From NCBI RefSeq assembly GCF_039519235.1, contig NZ_CP154351.1:496001-560000 (forward strand): a stretch of 64,000 nucleotides of DNA, written 5' to 3'. The DNA is from Micrococcus sp. 2A. Lineage in GTDB: Bacteria; Actinomycetota; Actinomycetes; Actinomycetales; Micrococcaceae. Below are positions 57,573 through 64,000 of the stretch, in pieces. The notes under the pieces are model-generated. The model did no database searches, was not told the origin of the DNA, and saw only the letters and a program-made list of their open reading frames with translations. The position numbers and the translations under genes were made by a program. Within the stretch, counting starts at the first letter, position 1. Each line of letters begins with the position of its first letter.

Positions 57573-58067
57573 TCAGCCCTTGTACGGCTGGACGTCCTTG
57601 ACCTCGACCTTGATCTCCTTGCCGTTCGGCGCGGTGTAGGTGACCTTGTGGCCCTTCGTGGCGCCGTTGATGGCCTCGCCGAGCGGGGAGCGCTCGGAGT
57701 AGACCTCGAGGGACTCGTCGTCGGCCGCGATCTCGCGGTTGCCGAAGAGGAACGTCATCTCGTCGCCGGCGACGACGGCGGTCACCACGGTGCCCGGGTG
57801 CACGGCGCCGTCGTTCTCGGCGGCCTCGCCCACGCGGGCGGTCTCGAGGAGGTGCTTGAGCTCGGCGATGCGGCCCTCGTTCTTGGACTGCTCCTCGCGG
57901 GCGGCGTGGTAGCCGCCGTTCTCCTTGAGGTCGCCCTCGTCGCGGGCCGCCTCGATGCGCTCGATGATCTCCTGGCGCCCGGGGCCGGAGATGTGCTCGA
58001 GCTCCTTGGACAGGCGATCGAACGCCTCCTGGGTCAGCCACGGGGCGTCGGACTGGTTCGTCGTCAT
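57573..58067 (-). CDS. greA: Transcription elongation factor GreA
   Basis: Rescues backtracked RNA polymerase by stimulating transcript cleavage through the secondary channel. 164 residues. The N-terminal coiled coil carries the acidic tip (AARDEGDLKENGGYHAAREEQ), followed by GRIAELKHLLETARV. The C-terminal FKBP-like domain ends SPLGEAINGATKGHKVTYTAPNGKEIKVEVKDV. ATG 58067 is chosen over longer in-frame starts, since the preceding 160 bases are a structured leader. It is monocistronic. Confidence 0.96.
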   Translation of the reverse strand: MTTNQSDAPWLTQEAFDRLSKELEHISGPGRQEIIERIEAARDEGDLKENGGYHAAREEQSKNEGRIAELKHLLETARVGEAAENDGAVHPGTVVTAVVAGDEMTFLFGNREIAADDESLEVYSERSPLGEAINGATKGHKVTYTAPNGKEIKVEVKDVQPYKG

Positions 58068-58158
58068 ACTGGCCGCCTTTCTCGTCGTCATTGGGGATGG
58101 GTGGGCGTGGTCGGCGCGGACGGGGGTCCGGGGCCGGCCTGCGCGCACATGCGAAGAA

Positions 58159-58222
58159 CCCCGCCGTCCAGGTGACCGCGGGATCCTGGAGGGATCCGCA
58201 GGCGCCTGCCTGACCGGCGGGG
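58159..58222 (-). promoter_or_regulatory. Structured greA leader, terminator-like stem with TTCTT
   Basis: On the minus strand CCCCGCCG (58222-58215) pairs with CGGCGGGG (58166-58159), extended by CAGG/CCTG after a 2x2 mismatch. Inside are GCAGGCGCCTGC and GGATCC-CTCCA-GGATCC. TTCTT (58158-58154) follows the outer stem, as in an intrinsic terminator, about 90 bases before the ATG. The rest of 58068-58346 shows no gene. Confidence 0.5.
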
Positions 58223-58237
58223 CGGGAAACTCGGGCC

Positions 58238-58267
58238 AGTCTACGTCAGCGGCGGGCGTCACACCAA
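58238..58267 (-). promoter_or_regulatory. greA promoter: TTGGTG - 18 bp - TAGACT
   Basis: Minus-strand -35 TTGGTG (58267-58262) and -10 TAGACT (58243-58238). Start predicted near 58231, giving a leader of about 160 bases. Confidence 0.55.
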
Positions 58268-58346
58268 GGTCCACGGGTGCGCGGCGGGAGGACGGTGATC
58301 GTCCGCCGGCCGGTCGGGGGCGCGTCAGCGACTGGTCAGGGGCGCG

Positions 58347-58796
58347 TCAGACGGCGCGGCACGTGTCCACGACCCCGGTCACGCCCCGGCCGACCGTGCG
58401 GACGTCCACGGTGTAGGACCAGGTGGAGTCGGAGGGCCGCGTCCGCTCGTCGGCGGGGAGCGATTCGGGCCGCACCGTGCGGAAGCCCACCGGGGCGGCC
58501 TGGGCGTCCATCACCACGATGTCGCACTCGGCGGTGACGTCCTCCGGGACGCTCACCTGGAACGTGACGCGCGCGAGGGAGTCGTCCACGATCTCGTAGC
58601 CGATCTCCTTGGACTCGATCCGCCCCACCGAGACGCTCAGGCCGATCACGATCGCCAGGGCCACGGCGGAGAGGAACGCGACGACACCCAGGGCGATCCA
58701 GGCGCGTCGGCGGCCCGGGCGCGACTGGTCCGTCCCGTAGCGGTTGGCTAGGGTGGGCTCCTGCGCGTGAGCGGCGTGCGGGGTGGCGGAGGACAT
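58347..58796 (-). CDS. DUF4307 family membrane protein
   Basis: 149 residues. A short cytoplasmic N-terminus (LANRYGTD is the family signature) leads to one membrane helix (about 35-57, WIALGVVAFLSAVALAIVIGL). An extracytoplasmic beta-rich domain follows with two conserved cysteines (TAECDIVV, VDTCRAV) that could form a disulfide. It is typically found next to mca and greA in actinobacteria, function unknown. ATG 58796; minus-strand TAGGCT ends 8 bases before it. Confidence 0.85.
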   Translation of the reverse strand: MSSATPHAAHAQEPTLANRYGTDQSRPGRRRAWIALGVVAFLSAVALAIVIGLSVSVGRIESKEIGYEIVDDSLARVTFQVSVPEDVTAECDIVVMDAQAAPVGFRTVRPESLPADERTRPSDSTWSYTVDVRTVGRGVTGVVDTCRAV

Positions 58797-58804
58797 CGCC
58801 GCCC

Positions 58805-58814
58805 AGCCTATCCT
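58805..58814. promoter_or_regulatory. Overlapping divergent -10 boxes between DUF4307 and mca
   Basis: Minus-strand TAGGCT (58810-58805) serves DUF4307; plus-strand TATCCT (58809-58814) faces mca. The two hexamers share two bases. Confidence 0.5.
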
Positions 58815-58886
58815 GCACGGTCCGTGCGGCGCCGCTGAGCCGCTCCCCTGCACCCCCTCCGCCCCGTCGAAAGCGAGCCACCGACC

Positions 58887-59876
58887 GTGAACGCGCAGCC
58901 CTCCGCCACCACCGATCCGGCCGCGCGGGTGCCGGCCTCGCAGGGTCTGCGCCTCATGGCCGTGCACGCCCACCCGGACGACGAGTCCTCAAAGGGCGCG
59001 GCCATGATGGCCGCCTACGTGGAGGCCGGCGCCGAGGTGATGGTGGTGACCTGCACGGGCGGCGAGGCCGGCGACCTGCTGAACCCGCAGTACGAGGACG
59101 CCGTGCGCACGGATCGGGACATCGCCGCGGTGCGCCGGGACGAGATGGCCGAGGCCGTGGCCGCGCTCGGCATCCGGCACGAGTGGCTGGGCTTCCTCGA
59201 CTCCGGCCTGCCCGAGGGCGACCCGCTGCCGGCCCTCCCGTCGAACTGCTTCGCCGTGACGCCGCTGCGCACCGCCGCCGCCCCGCTGGTGTCCCTCGTG
59301 CGGAGCTTCCGGCCCCATGTGCTGATCGCGTACGACGAGGAGGGCGGCTACCCGCACCCGGACCACATCCAGGCGCACCACGTGACGGTCGAGGCCTACC
59401 GCGCCGCCGGCGATCCGGCGGCGTACCCCGAGACCGGCCCCGCGTGGGAGGTCTCGAAGCTGTACTACGACCGCGCGTTCAACCCGGAGAAGTACCGCAC
59501 GCTCCACGAGGCGTTCGTGGCGGCCGGGGACGAGTCCCCCTTCGGCCAGCGGATGTCCTTCTACGCACAGATGGAGACCATGCGGGAGGTGCTGCGCCGT
59601 CGGGAGGCCGGGGAGGACGTCCCGGACCCGGAGCACGTGCCCGCGTGGGTGATGCCGGACCACCCCGTGACCACGCAGGTCCCCGTGGCCGACTACCTCG
59701 AGCACCGGGACGCCGCCCTGCGCGCGCACCGCACCCAGGTGGACCCGGACGGCCCGTTCTTCGCCGCCCCGAACGAGATGCTGCGGGCCGCGTGGCCGTG
59801 GGAGGACTACTGCCTCGTGGACTCCCGCGTGCCCACGCAGCTGCCGGAGGACGACGTCTTCGCCGGGCTGCGCTGA
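58887..59876 (+). CDS. mca: Mycothiol S-conjugate amidase
   Basis: Zinc amidase that cleaves mycothiol conjugates, releasing a mercapturic acid for export and glucosaminyl-inositol for reuse; a detoxification step of mycothiol-producing actinobacteria. 329 residues of the LmbE/PIG-L fold. Metal motifs: VHAHPDDESSKGAA (HPDD) and GGYPHPDHIQAHHV. VTCTGGEAGDLLNPQ, KLYYDRAFNPEKYR and DHPVTTQVPVADYLEHRDAAL fit Mca rather than the MshB deacetylase. GTG 58887 follows GAAAGCGAG. Confidence 0.93.
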   Translation: MNAQPSATTDPAARVPASQGLRLMAVHAHPDDESSKGAAMMAAYVEAGAEVMVVTCTGGEAGDLLNPQYEDAVRTDRDIAAVRRDEMAEAVAALGIRHEWLGFLDSGLPEGDPLPALPSNCFAVTPLRTAAAPLVSLVRSFRPHVLIAYDEEGGYPHPDHIQAHHVTVEAYRAAGDPAAYPETGPAWEVSKLYYDRAFNPEKYRTLHEAFVAAGDESPFGQRMSFYAQMETMREVLRRREAGEDVPDPEHVPAWVMPDHPVTTQVPVADYLEHRDAALRAHRTQVDPDGPFFAAPNEMLRAAWPWEDYCLVDSRVPTQLPEDDVFAGLR

Positions 59877-59889
59877 GCCGGCCGGCCGG

Positions 59890-59895
59890 TAGAGT
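59890..59895 (+). promoter_or_regulatory. -10 box TAGAGT, leaderless promoter of the 59904 gene
   Basis: TAGAGT with 8 bases to the GTG at 59904. Confidence 0.5.
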
Positions 59896-59903
59896 GGTCG
59901 GTC

Positions 59904-60311
59904 GTGATCACCCTGTCTGGCCTGTCCCTCGCCCTCTCCGCCGCCGCGGTGGCCGCGAGCACGGCGCCCCTGCCGGCCGCGCCCGAGCCCACCCTGCGTC
60001 CCGGCCTCGAGGAGGCGGACGTGACCCCGGGCATCGAGGGGTTCCTGTTCACCGCCCTCATGGTGGCCATGGCCGTCATCGTGCTGCGGCTCATGGTCCG
60101 CTCCGTGCGCCGCGTGCAGCAGCGCTCCCCGCAGGCCGAGGCCATGCTCGTGGACCGGCACCAGCGGCACCTCCCGGAGGAGGTCCGGGAGGGCGGCGAG
60201 CACCTGGACGCCGACGCCGAGGACCGCCTCGAGCGCCTCCGCGCCAAGTACCCCGGCTACCTCGCCGAGCCCACCCCGGAGCCGAAGGCGCCGGACACCG
60301 GACGCCCCTGA
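59904..60311 (+). CDS. Small membrane protein downstream of mca
   Basis: 135 residues, not recognised. An N-terminal hydrophobic stretch (about 2-24, LSGLSLALSAAAVAASTAP) could be a signal peptide or helix; a second helix (about 48-67, FLFTALMVAMAVIVLRLMV) is followed by RSVRRVQQR, then an acidic tail with an amphipathic helix and a Pro-rich end. GTG 59904 lies 8 bases after TAGAGT. The place just after mca is common for such proteins in actinobacteria. No function can be assigned. Confidence 0.7.
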   Translation: MITLSGLSLALSAAAVAASTAPLPAAPEPTLRPGLEEADVTPGIEGFLFTALMVAMAVIVLRLMVRSVRRVQQRSPQAEAMLVDRHQRHLPEEVREGGEHLDADAEDRLERLRAKYPGYLAEPTPEPKAPDTGRP

Positions 60312-60319
60312 CCCGCGCG

Positions 60320-60335
60320 TCGTCCCCCAGGACGA
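60320..60335. terminator. Weak hairpin between convergent genes
   Basis: 6-bp arms TCGTCC/GGACGA with a 4-base loop. Confidence 0.35.
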
Positions 60336-60350
60336 GGGAGCCGCCGCCGC

Positions 60351-61079
60351 TCAGCGCGCGGCCAGGACCACCATCATGATGGCCACGAAGTGGCACACGA
60401 ACCCGCCCACCGTGAACACGTGGAAGAGCTCGTGGAAGCCGAACCACTCACGGTGGATCGTGGGCGCCTTCAGGGCATAGAACACGGCCCCCACGATGTA
60501 CGCCGCGCCGCCGGCGCACACGAGGACGGCGGCGGGCACGCTCGCGGCGAAGAAGTCGCCGATGAACAGCAGCGCCGCCAGGCCCAGGAGCACGTACACG
60601 GGCGTGTACAGCCAGCGCGGCGCGTCCGTCCACACGACGCGGAACGCGACGCCGGCCACCGCGCCCACCCACACGAGCGTGAGCAGCAGCCGGGCCGTGT
60701 CCGGCGGCAGCATCGCCAGCGCGAGCGGCGTGTACGTCCCGGAGATCACGAGCATGATGTTCGTGTGGTCCAGCCGCTTGAGCACGCGGGAGACCGTCTC
60801 GTTCCACTGGATGAGGTGGTAGGTGGCCGAGACGCCGAACAGCAGCAGCCCGGTGATCACGTAGACCACGCACGCGGCGCGCAGGTGCGGCGGCGCCAGG
60901 GCGATCAGCACGATGCCCGCCACGAGCACGAGCGGGGCCATCACCGCGTGCACCCAGCCGCGCAGCCGCGGCTTGTACAGGGGGTGCTCGGGGTCGCGGA
61001 CCCGTTCGATCCGCCAGCGCGGGGGTCGGGGCCGGGTGGTGGCGTCCGTGCGGGGCGTCGCGTCGTCCATGCCCTCCAT
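60351..61079 (-). CDS. Hemolysin III / PAQR family membrane protein
   Basis: 242 residues, seven membrane segments. PAQR metal-site motifs: SATYHLIQWNE (first His), DHTNIMLVISGTYTPLAL and WFGFHELFHVFTVGGFVCHF (last His pair). Bacterial members (YqfA/TrhA) influence membrane lipid metabolism; the hemolysin label is historical. An Arg-rich cytoplasmic N-terminus is present. ATG 61079 follows GAGGAGG closely; the next in-frame ATG at 61070 is possible. It diverges from uppS. Confidence 0.9.
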   Translation of the reverse strand: MEGMDDATPRTDATTRPRPPRWRIERVRDPEHPLYKPRLRGWVHAVMAPLVLVAGIVLIALAPPHLRAACVVYVITGLLLFGVSATYHLIQWNETVSRVLKRLDHTNIMLVISGTYTPLALAMLPPDTARLLLTLVWVGAVAGVAFRVVWTDAPRWLYTPVYVLLGLAALLFIGDFFAASVPAAVLVCAGGAAYIVGAVFYALKAPTIHREWFGFHELFHVFTVGGFVCHFVAIMMVVLAAR

Positions 61080-61132
61080 CTTCCTCCTCTGCCGGTGGTG
61101 CCGCCTCCAGGGACCTCCGAGGCGGACGCACG

Positions 61133-61138
61133 TATCCT
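61133..61138 (+). promoter_or_regulatory. -10 box TATCCT, uppS promoter
   Basis: TATCCT 57 bases before the uppS GTG at 61196. Confidence 0.45.
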
Positions 61139-61195
61139 GAGACCTCCGGAACCTGCCGCCCGGCCCCTCGGCCGGCCGTGAAAGCGAGGTGCGCC

Positions 61196-61969
61196 GTGCG
61201 CCAGCCCGACGTCTTCTACCGCCTGTACGAGCGGCGACTGGCCCGCGGCCTGGACGCGGAGCGCCTCCCGCACCACGTGGGCGTGCTCGTGGACGGCAAC
61301 CGCCGCTGGGCCCGCGCGTTCGGCGCCACCACGCAGGAGGGGCACCAGGCCGGTGCGGAGCGGATCCTGGACTTCATCGGGTGGTGCGACGACGTCGGGG
61401 TGCCCGTGGTGACCCTGTACATGCTCTCCACCGAGAACCTCAGCCGCCCCGAGGAGGAGCTCGCGCCCCTGCTGGAGATCATCATGTCCACCGCCGAGCG
61501 CCTCGCCGAGCCGACCGAGGGCCGGCGGCCCGTGCGCGTGCAGCCGGTTGGCGCCGTGGACCTGCTCCCGCCCGGCATGGCCCGGCGGCTGCGCGCCCTC
61601 GCGGAGCGCACGCAGGGGCACGACGGGGTGCACGTGAACGTGGCGGTGGGCTACGGGGGCCGGCTCGAGATCGTGGACGCGGTGCGCGAGCTGCTGCGCG
61701 AGGCCGACGCCGAGGGCCGCTCTGCCGCGGACGTGGCCGCCGAGCTGACGGTGGACAAGATCTCCTCGCGCCTCTACACCCGCGGCCAGCCGGACCCGGA
61801 CCTGGTGATCCGCACCTCGGGTGAGCAGCGGCTCTCCGGCTTCCTCACGTGGCAGTCCGCGTACTCGGAGTTCTACTTCTGCGAGGCCATGTGGCCCGCG
61901 TTCCGCCGCGTGGACTTCCTGCGTGCCCTGCGCGACTACGGCTCGCGGCAGCGTCGCTTCGGCGCCTGA
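61196..61969 (+). CDS. uppS: Isoprenyl diphosphate synthase, cis (UppS family)
   Basis: Adds isopentenyl units in cis to make a polyprenyl diphosphate for the cell-wall lipid carrier. 257 residues. HVGVLVDGNRRWARAFG contains the catalytic Asp, followed by GHQAGAERILDFIGWC, LYMLSTENLSRP and RTSGEQRLSGFLTWQSAYSEFYF. Actinobacteria often carry two such enzymes, so this could be the short-chain Z-FPP or the long-chain decaprenyl synthase. GTG 61196 has GCGAGG six bases before it; GTG 61178 is less likely. The repeat array begins 11 bases after the stop. Confidence 0.93.
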   Translation: MRQPDVFYRLYERRLARGLDAERLPHHVGVLVDGNRRWARAFGATTQEGHQAGAERILDFIGWCDDVGVPVVTLYMLSTENLSRPEEELAPLLEIIMSTAERLAEPTEGRRPVRVQPVGAVDLLPPGMARRLRALAERTQGHDGVHVNVAVGYGGRLEIVDAVRELLREADAEGRSAADVAAELTVDKISSRLYTRGQPDPDLVIRTSGEQRLSGFLTWQSAYSEFYFCEAMWPAFRRVDFLRALRDYGSRQRRFGA

Positions 61970-61980
61970 GGCGCGGCGCA

Positions 61981-62160
61981 CTGGCCACGGTGCTGGGCTC
62001 CGCACCGCTGTGCCGGGCACCGCACCGCTGTGCCGGTCACCTCACCGCTGCGCCGGTCACCTCACCGCTGTGCCGGTCACCTCACCGCTGTGCTGGGCGC
62101 AGTACTGCTGTGCCGGTCACCTCACCGCTGTGCTGGGCGCAGTACTGCCAAGTAATCGGC
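61981..62160 (+). repeat. 20-bp direct tandem repeat array (about 8-9 units)
   Basis: Consensus CTCACCGCTGTGCCGGTCAC in exact 20-base register at 61981 (diverged), 62001, 62021, 62041, 62061, 62081, 62101, 62121 and 62141. From 62081 units alternate with variants containing GCTGGGCGC and AGTACTGC; 62081-62108 and 62121-62148 are identical, giving a 40-bp higher-order repeat. Copies have no spacers, so it is not CRISPR. Confidence 0.9.
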
Positions 62161-62187
62161 GGCCTACTTGGCAGTACTGCGCCCAGC
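62132..62187. repeat. Perfect 23-bp inverted repeat at the end of the array
   Basis: Left arm 62132-62154 and right arm 62165-62187 are fully complementary with loop ATCGGCGGCC. It contains the 10-bp palindrome GCAGTACTGC, also present at 62099-62108. Between convergent uppS and rhomboid genes it may also terminate. Confidence 0.9.
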
Positions 62188-62203
62188 GGGCGGGGGTGCT
62201 GCC

Positions 62204-62905
62204 TCAGAACCAGCGCTGCTCCGCGGCGGAGGCGAGGGCGGCGTCGTCGCGGGAGGCACGCCGCTCCAGGACGCGGGCGGCGCGGTCCCGGCGGCCCCAC
62301 CACAGCGCCAGCAGCACCCCGACGACGGCGCCGGCCAGGTGCCCCGTCCAGGACAGGCCCGGCTGGGGCAGCAGGCCGAGGAGCGAGGAGCCCAGGTGGG
62401 TCACCGCCACGACCACGGAGACCACGACGGCCAGGGCGCGCCGGGCCACGATGCCGTAGACGAGCAGGAACGCGATGAGCGCGTAGACGATGCCCGAGGC
62501 GCCGATGTGCACCCCCGGCGTGCCGATGAGCCAGGTGAGCAGGCCCGAGCCGAGCCACGAGGCGGCCAGGAGCGCGACCGGGCGGCGGGAGACGAGCGCG
62601 GCCACCGGGCCAAGGACGATCAGCGCCGTGGTGTTGCCGATCAGGTGGCCCCAGCCGGCATGGAGGAGTGGGGAGAAGAGCACGCCGTCCAGGCCCCCCA
62701 GGTGGCGCGGGATCAGCCCGGCGCCGGGGATGATCAGGCGGCCGCCCACGATCAGCACGAGCTGGGCGATCCACATGAGGACGATCAGCACGGCGGTGGG
62801 GGCGGCGGCGCGCAGCAGGCCGGCACTGGCGCGGTCGGCGCGGGAGGCGAGGCCGGCGCCGCGGGAGGACTCGGGGGACGCGAGGGGGCCGGGGGTGCTG
62901 CGCAT
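62204..62905 (-). CDS. Rhomboid family intramembrane serine protease
   Basis: 233 residues, six or seven membrane helices. Catalytic motifs are complete: GHLIGNTTALI (oxyanion His/Asn), HIGASGIVYALIAFLLVYG (nucleophile Ser in GASG) and SWTGHLAGAVVGVLLALWWG (catalytic His). It cuts membrane proteins within or beside the bilayer; targets unknown. ATG 62905 follows AGGAG. Minus-strand TAGACT at 62943-62948 may be its -10 box. Confidence 0.93.
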   Translation of the reverse strand: MRSTPGPLASPESSRGAGLASRADRASAGLLRAAAPTAVLIVLMWIAQLVLIVGGRLIIPGAGLIPRHLGGLDGVLFSPLLHAGWGHLIGNTTALIVLGPVAALVSRRPVALLAASWLGSGLLTWLIGTPGVHIGASGIVYALIAFLLVYGIVARRALAVVVSVVVAVTHLGSSLLGLLPQPGLSWTGHLAGAVVGVLLALWWGRRDRAARVLERRASRDDAALASAAEQRWF

Positions 62906-62942
62906 GGGGGCTCCTGACGGAGGACGGGGTGGGCTGGGCCCC

Positions 62943-62948
62943 AGTCTA
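62943..62948 (-). promoter_or_regulatory. -10 box TAGACT, promoter of the rhomboid gene
   Basis: Minus-strand TAGACT 37 bases before the ATG, with a short leader carrying AGGAG. Confidence 0.4.
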
Positions 62949-63025
62949 GGAAGCCGGCCCGGCCGATGCCCGGATTCTTCATCCAGGGTTCACCCTCGGC
63001 GTCGCCCGCGTTCCCCGCGCGGACC

Positions 63026-63031
63026 TAGCGT
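63026..63031 (+). promoter_or_regulatory. -10 box TAGCGT, promoter of the PhoH-family gene
   Basis: TAGCGT 53 bases before the ATG at 63085. Confidence 0.4.
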
Positions 63032-63084
63032 GAGCCGCAGGCGGGCGCCGCCCGCCCTTCACCCCGGCACAGGAGGCACGCAGC

Positions 63085-64000
63085 ATGGAGCAGCAGGCGC
63101 AGACCGCGGAGACGGGCACCCGGAGCCCGCGGGGGGACAGGGCGAGCGTGGGGGAGCGCTCCTACGTGGTGGACACCTCGGTGCTCCTCTCGGATCCGCG
63201 GGCGCTGCTGCGCTTCGCCGAACATGAGGTGATCCTGCCGCTTGTGGTGATCTCCGAGCTCGAGGCCAAGCGCGCCGATCCGGACCTGGGCTACTTCGCG
63301 CGCACTGCGCTGCGCATCCTCGACGACCTGCGCACGCGCCACGGCGCCCTGGACCGCGACGTCCCGCTCACGCCCGAGGGCGGGACCCTGCGGGTTGAGC
63401 TGAACCACGTCTCCACGGACGTCCTGCCGTTCGGCATCCGCGGGACGGACAACGACTCGCGCATCCTCGCCGTCGCGAAGGCCTTCGCGGACGAGGGGCG
63501 GGAGGTGACCGTGGTGTCCAAGGACCTGCCGATGCGCGTGAAGGCCGCGGCCATGGGCCTGTCCGCAGACGAGTACCGCCACGAGCTCGTGCGGGACTCG
63601 GGCTGGCGCGGCACCGTGGCCCTGCCGCTGGACGAGGAGCGGCTCGACACGCTGTACGAGGAGGGCGTGGTCTCCCTCGAGGGCGTGCCGCTCGCGGACC
63701 TGCGCGGCACGGGTGTGGAGGAGCGCCCGGGGCAGGAGCAGCCGGGCGCCGAGAGCCTCCCGGTGAACACGGGGCTGGTGCTCTCCTCGACGCGCGGCTC
63801 CGCACTCGCCCGCGTGGTCGACGGCGGCCGGGCGCGCCTGGTGCGCGGGGACAAGGACGTGTTCGGACTGCACGGCCGCTCGGCGGAGCAGCGCCTGGCC
63901 ATCGACCTGCTGATGGACTCCAGCGTCGGGATCGTCTCGCTGGGTGGCCGCGCGGGCACGGGCAAGTCGGCCCTCGCGCTGTGCGCAGGCCTGGAGGCCG
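63085..64000 (+). CDS. PIN-PhoH family ATPase (3' end cut)
   Basis: The frame runs open from ATG 63085 to the window edge, 305 complete codons. Residues about 26-165 are a PIN nuclease domain: [41 protein letters not shown] and [14 protein letters not shown] supply the acidic residues. After a linker, residues about 275-305 begin a PhoH ATPase with Walker [16 protein letters not shown]-PhoH proteins (PhoH2/YlaK type) are proposed RNA helicase-nucleases. ATG 63085 follows CAGGAGG. Family confident, C-terminus not visible. Confidence 0.92.
   Translation, partial: MEQQAQTAETGTRSPRGDRASVGERSYVVDTSVLLSDPRALLRFAEHEVILPLVVISELEAKRADPDLGYFARTALRILDDLRTRHGALDRDVPLTPEGGTLRVELNHVSTDVLPFGIRGTDNDSRILAVAKAFADEGREVTVVSKDLPMRVKAAAMGLSADEYRHELVRDSGWRGTVALPLDEERLDTLYEEGVVSLEGVPLADLRGTGVEERPGQEQPGAESLPVNTGLVLSSTRGSALARVVDGGRARLVRGDKDVFGLHGRSAEQRLAIDLLMDSSVGIVSLGGRAGTGKSALALCAGLEA

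Noticed and set aside
61981..62160. CRISPR array
   Set aside because: Repeats are directly adjacent, diverged and without unique spacers; no cas genes are near.
61821..62478. Open frames running through the 20-bp repeat array
   Set aside because: The 20-base period shifts the frame each unit, all frames are merely stop-free, and they begin inside uppS in the wrong frame.

Overview
The window is a block of high-G+C actinobacterial chromosome, apparently Micrococcaceae and most like Micrococcus. Evidence: codon third positions are almost all G or C, GTG starts are frequent, the NADP-isocitrate dehydrogenase is monomeric, a mycothiol conjugate amidase is present, and -10 boxes sit directly in front of start codons. 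About 58 protein genes and one tRNA are packed with short gaps. I see no phage, transposase, integrase, CRISPR array or resistance island. This is mostly core chromosome, and the novelty is in small oddities.

Layout. 1-8.8 kb: the end of icd, an O6-alkylguanine repair protein (ogt), an SRPBCC+SDR fusion, a glutaminase-like/STAS/cyclic-nucleotide protein that seems to have lost its catalytic residues, and the helicase hrpB. 8.8-13.3 kb: a complete sugar ABC importer (lipoprotein, two permeases, ATPase) resembling LpqY-SugABC, closed by a perfect 50-bp palindrome. 13.4-19.2 kb: gamma-carbonic anhydrase, purU, an Ala/Pro-rich anchored protein, glyA and folD (one-carbon metabolism). 19.1-29.9 kb: a drug-type ABC exporter with two permease halves fused in one chain, an MFS pump, xthA, trpS, a MacB-type ABC pair and two unrecognised membrane proteins. 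30-33.5 kb: sdhCDAB on the minus strand. 33.8-47.9 kb: manC, an M20 peptidase, then a nucleoside uptake and salvage run (BMP lipoprotein, ATPase, two permeases, cdd, deoA, a DedA protein, add), mazG and eno. 48-52 kb: divIC, a DUF501-Ppx/GppA fusion, ndh and a tRNA-Leu(UAA). 52-64 kb: a Bax-inhibitor-like protein, an aldose epimerase, an AI-2E family permease, ilvA, a GPP34 protein, greA, DUF4307, mca, hemolysin III, uppS, a 20-bp tandem-repeat array ending in a perfect 23-bp inverted repeat, a rhomboid protease, and the start of a PIN-PhoH gene cut by the window end.

Working together: the BMP/ABC importer brings nucleosides in, Cdd and Add deaminate them and DeoA phosphorolyses pyrimidine nucleosides. 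SdhCDAB and Ndh feed electrons to menaquinone. GlyA, FolD and PurU interconvert folate one-carbon units. Most convergent gene pairs are separated by strong GC hairpins without a U-tract.

Best leads: the 61981-62187 repeat plus hairpin, the pseudo-glutaminase at 4121-5968, the recurrent near-leaderless promoter geometry (at least 12 genes), the DUF501-Ppx fusion, and a structured greA leader.
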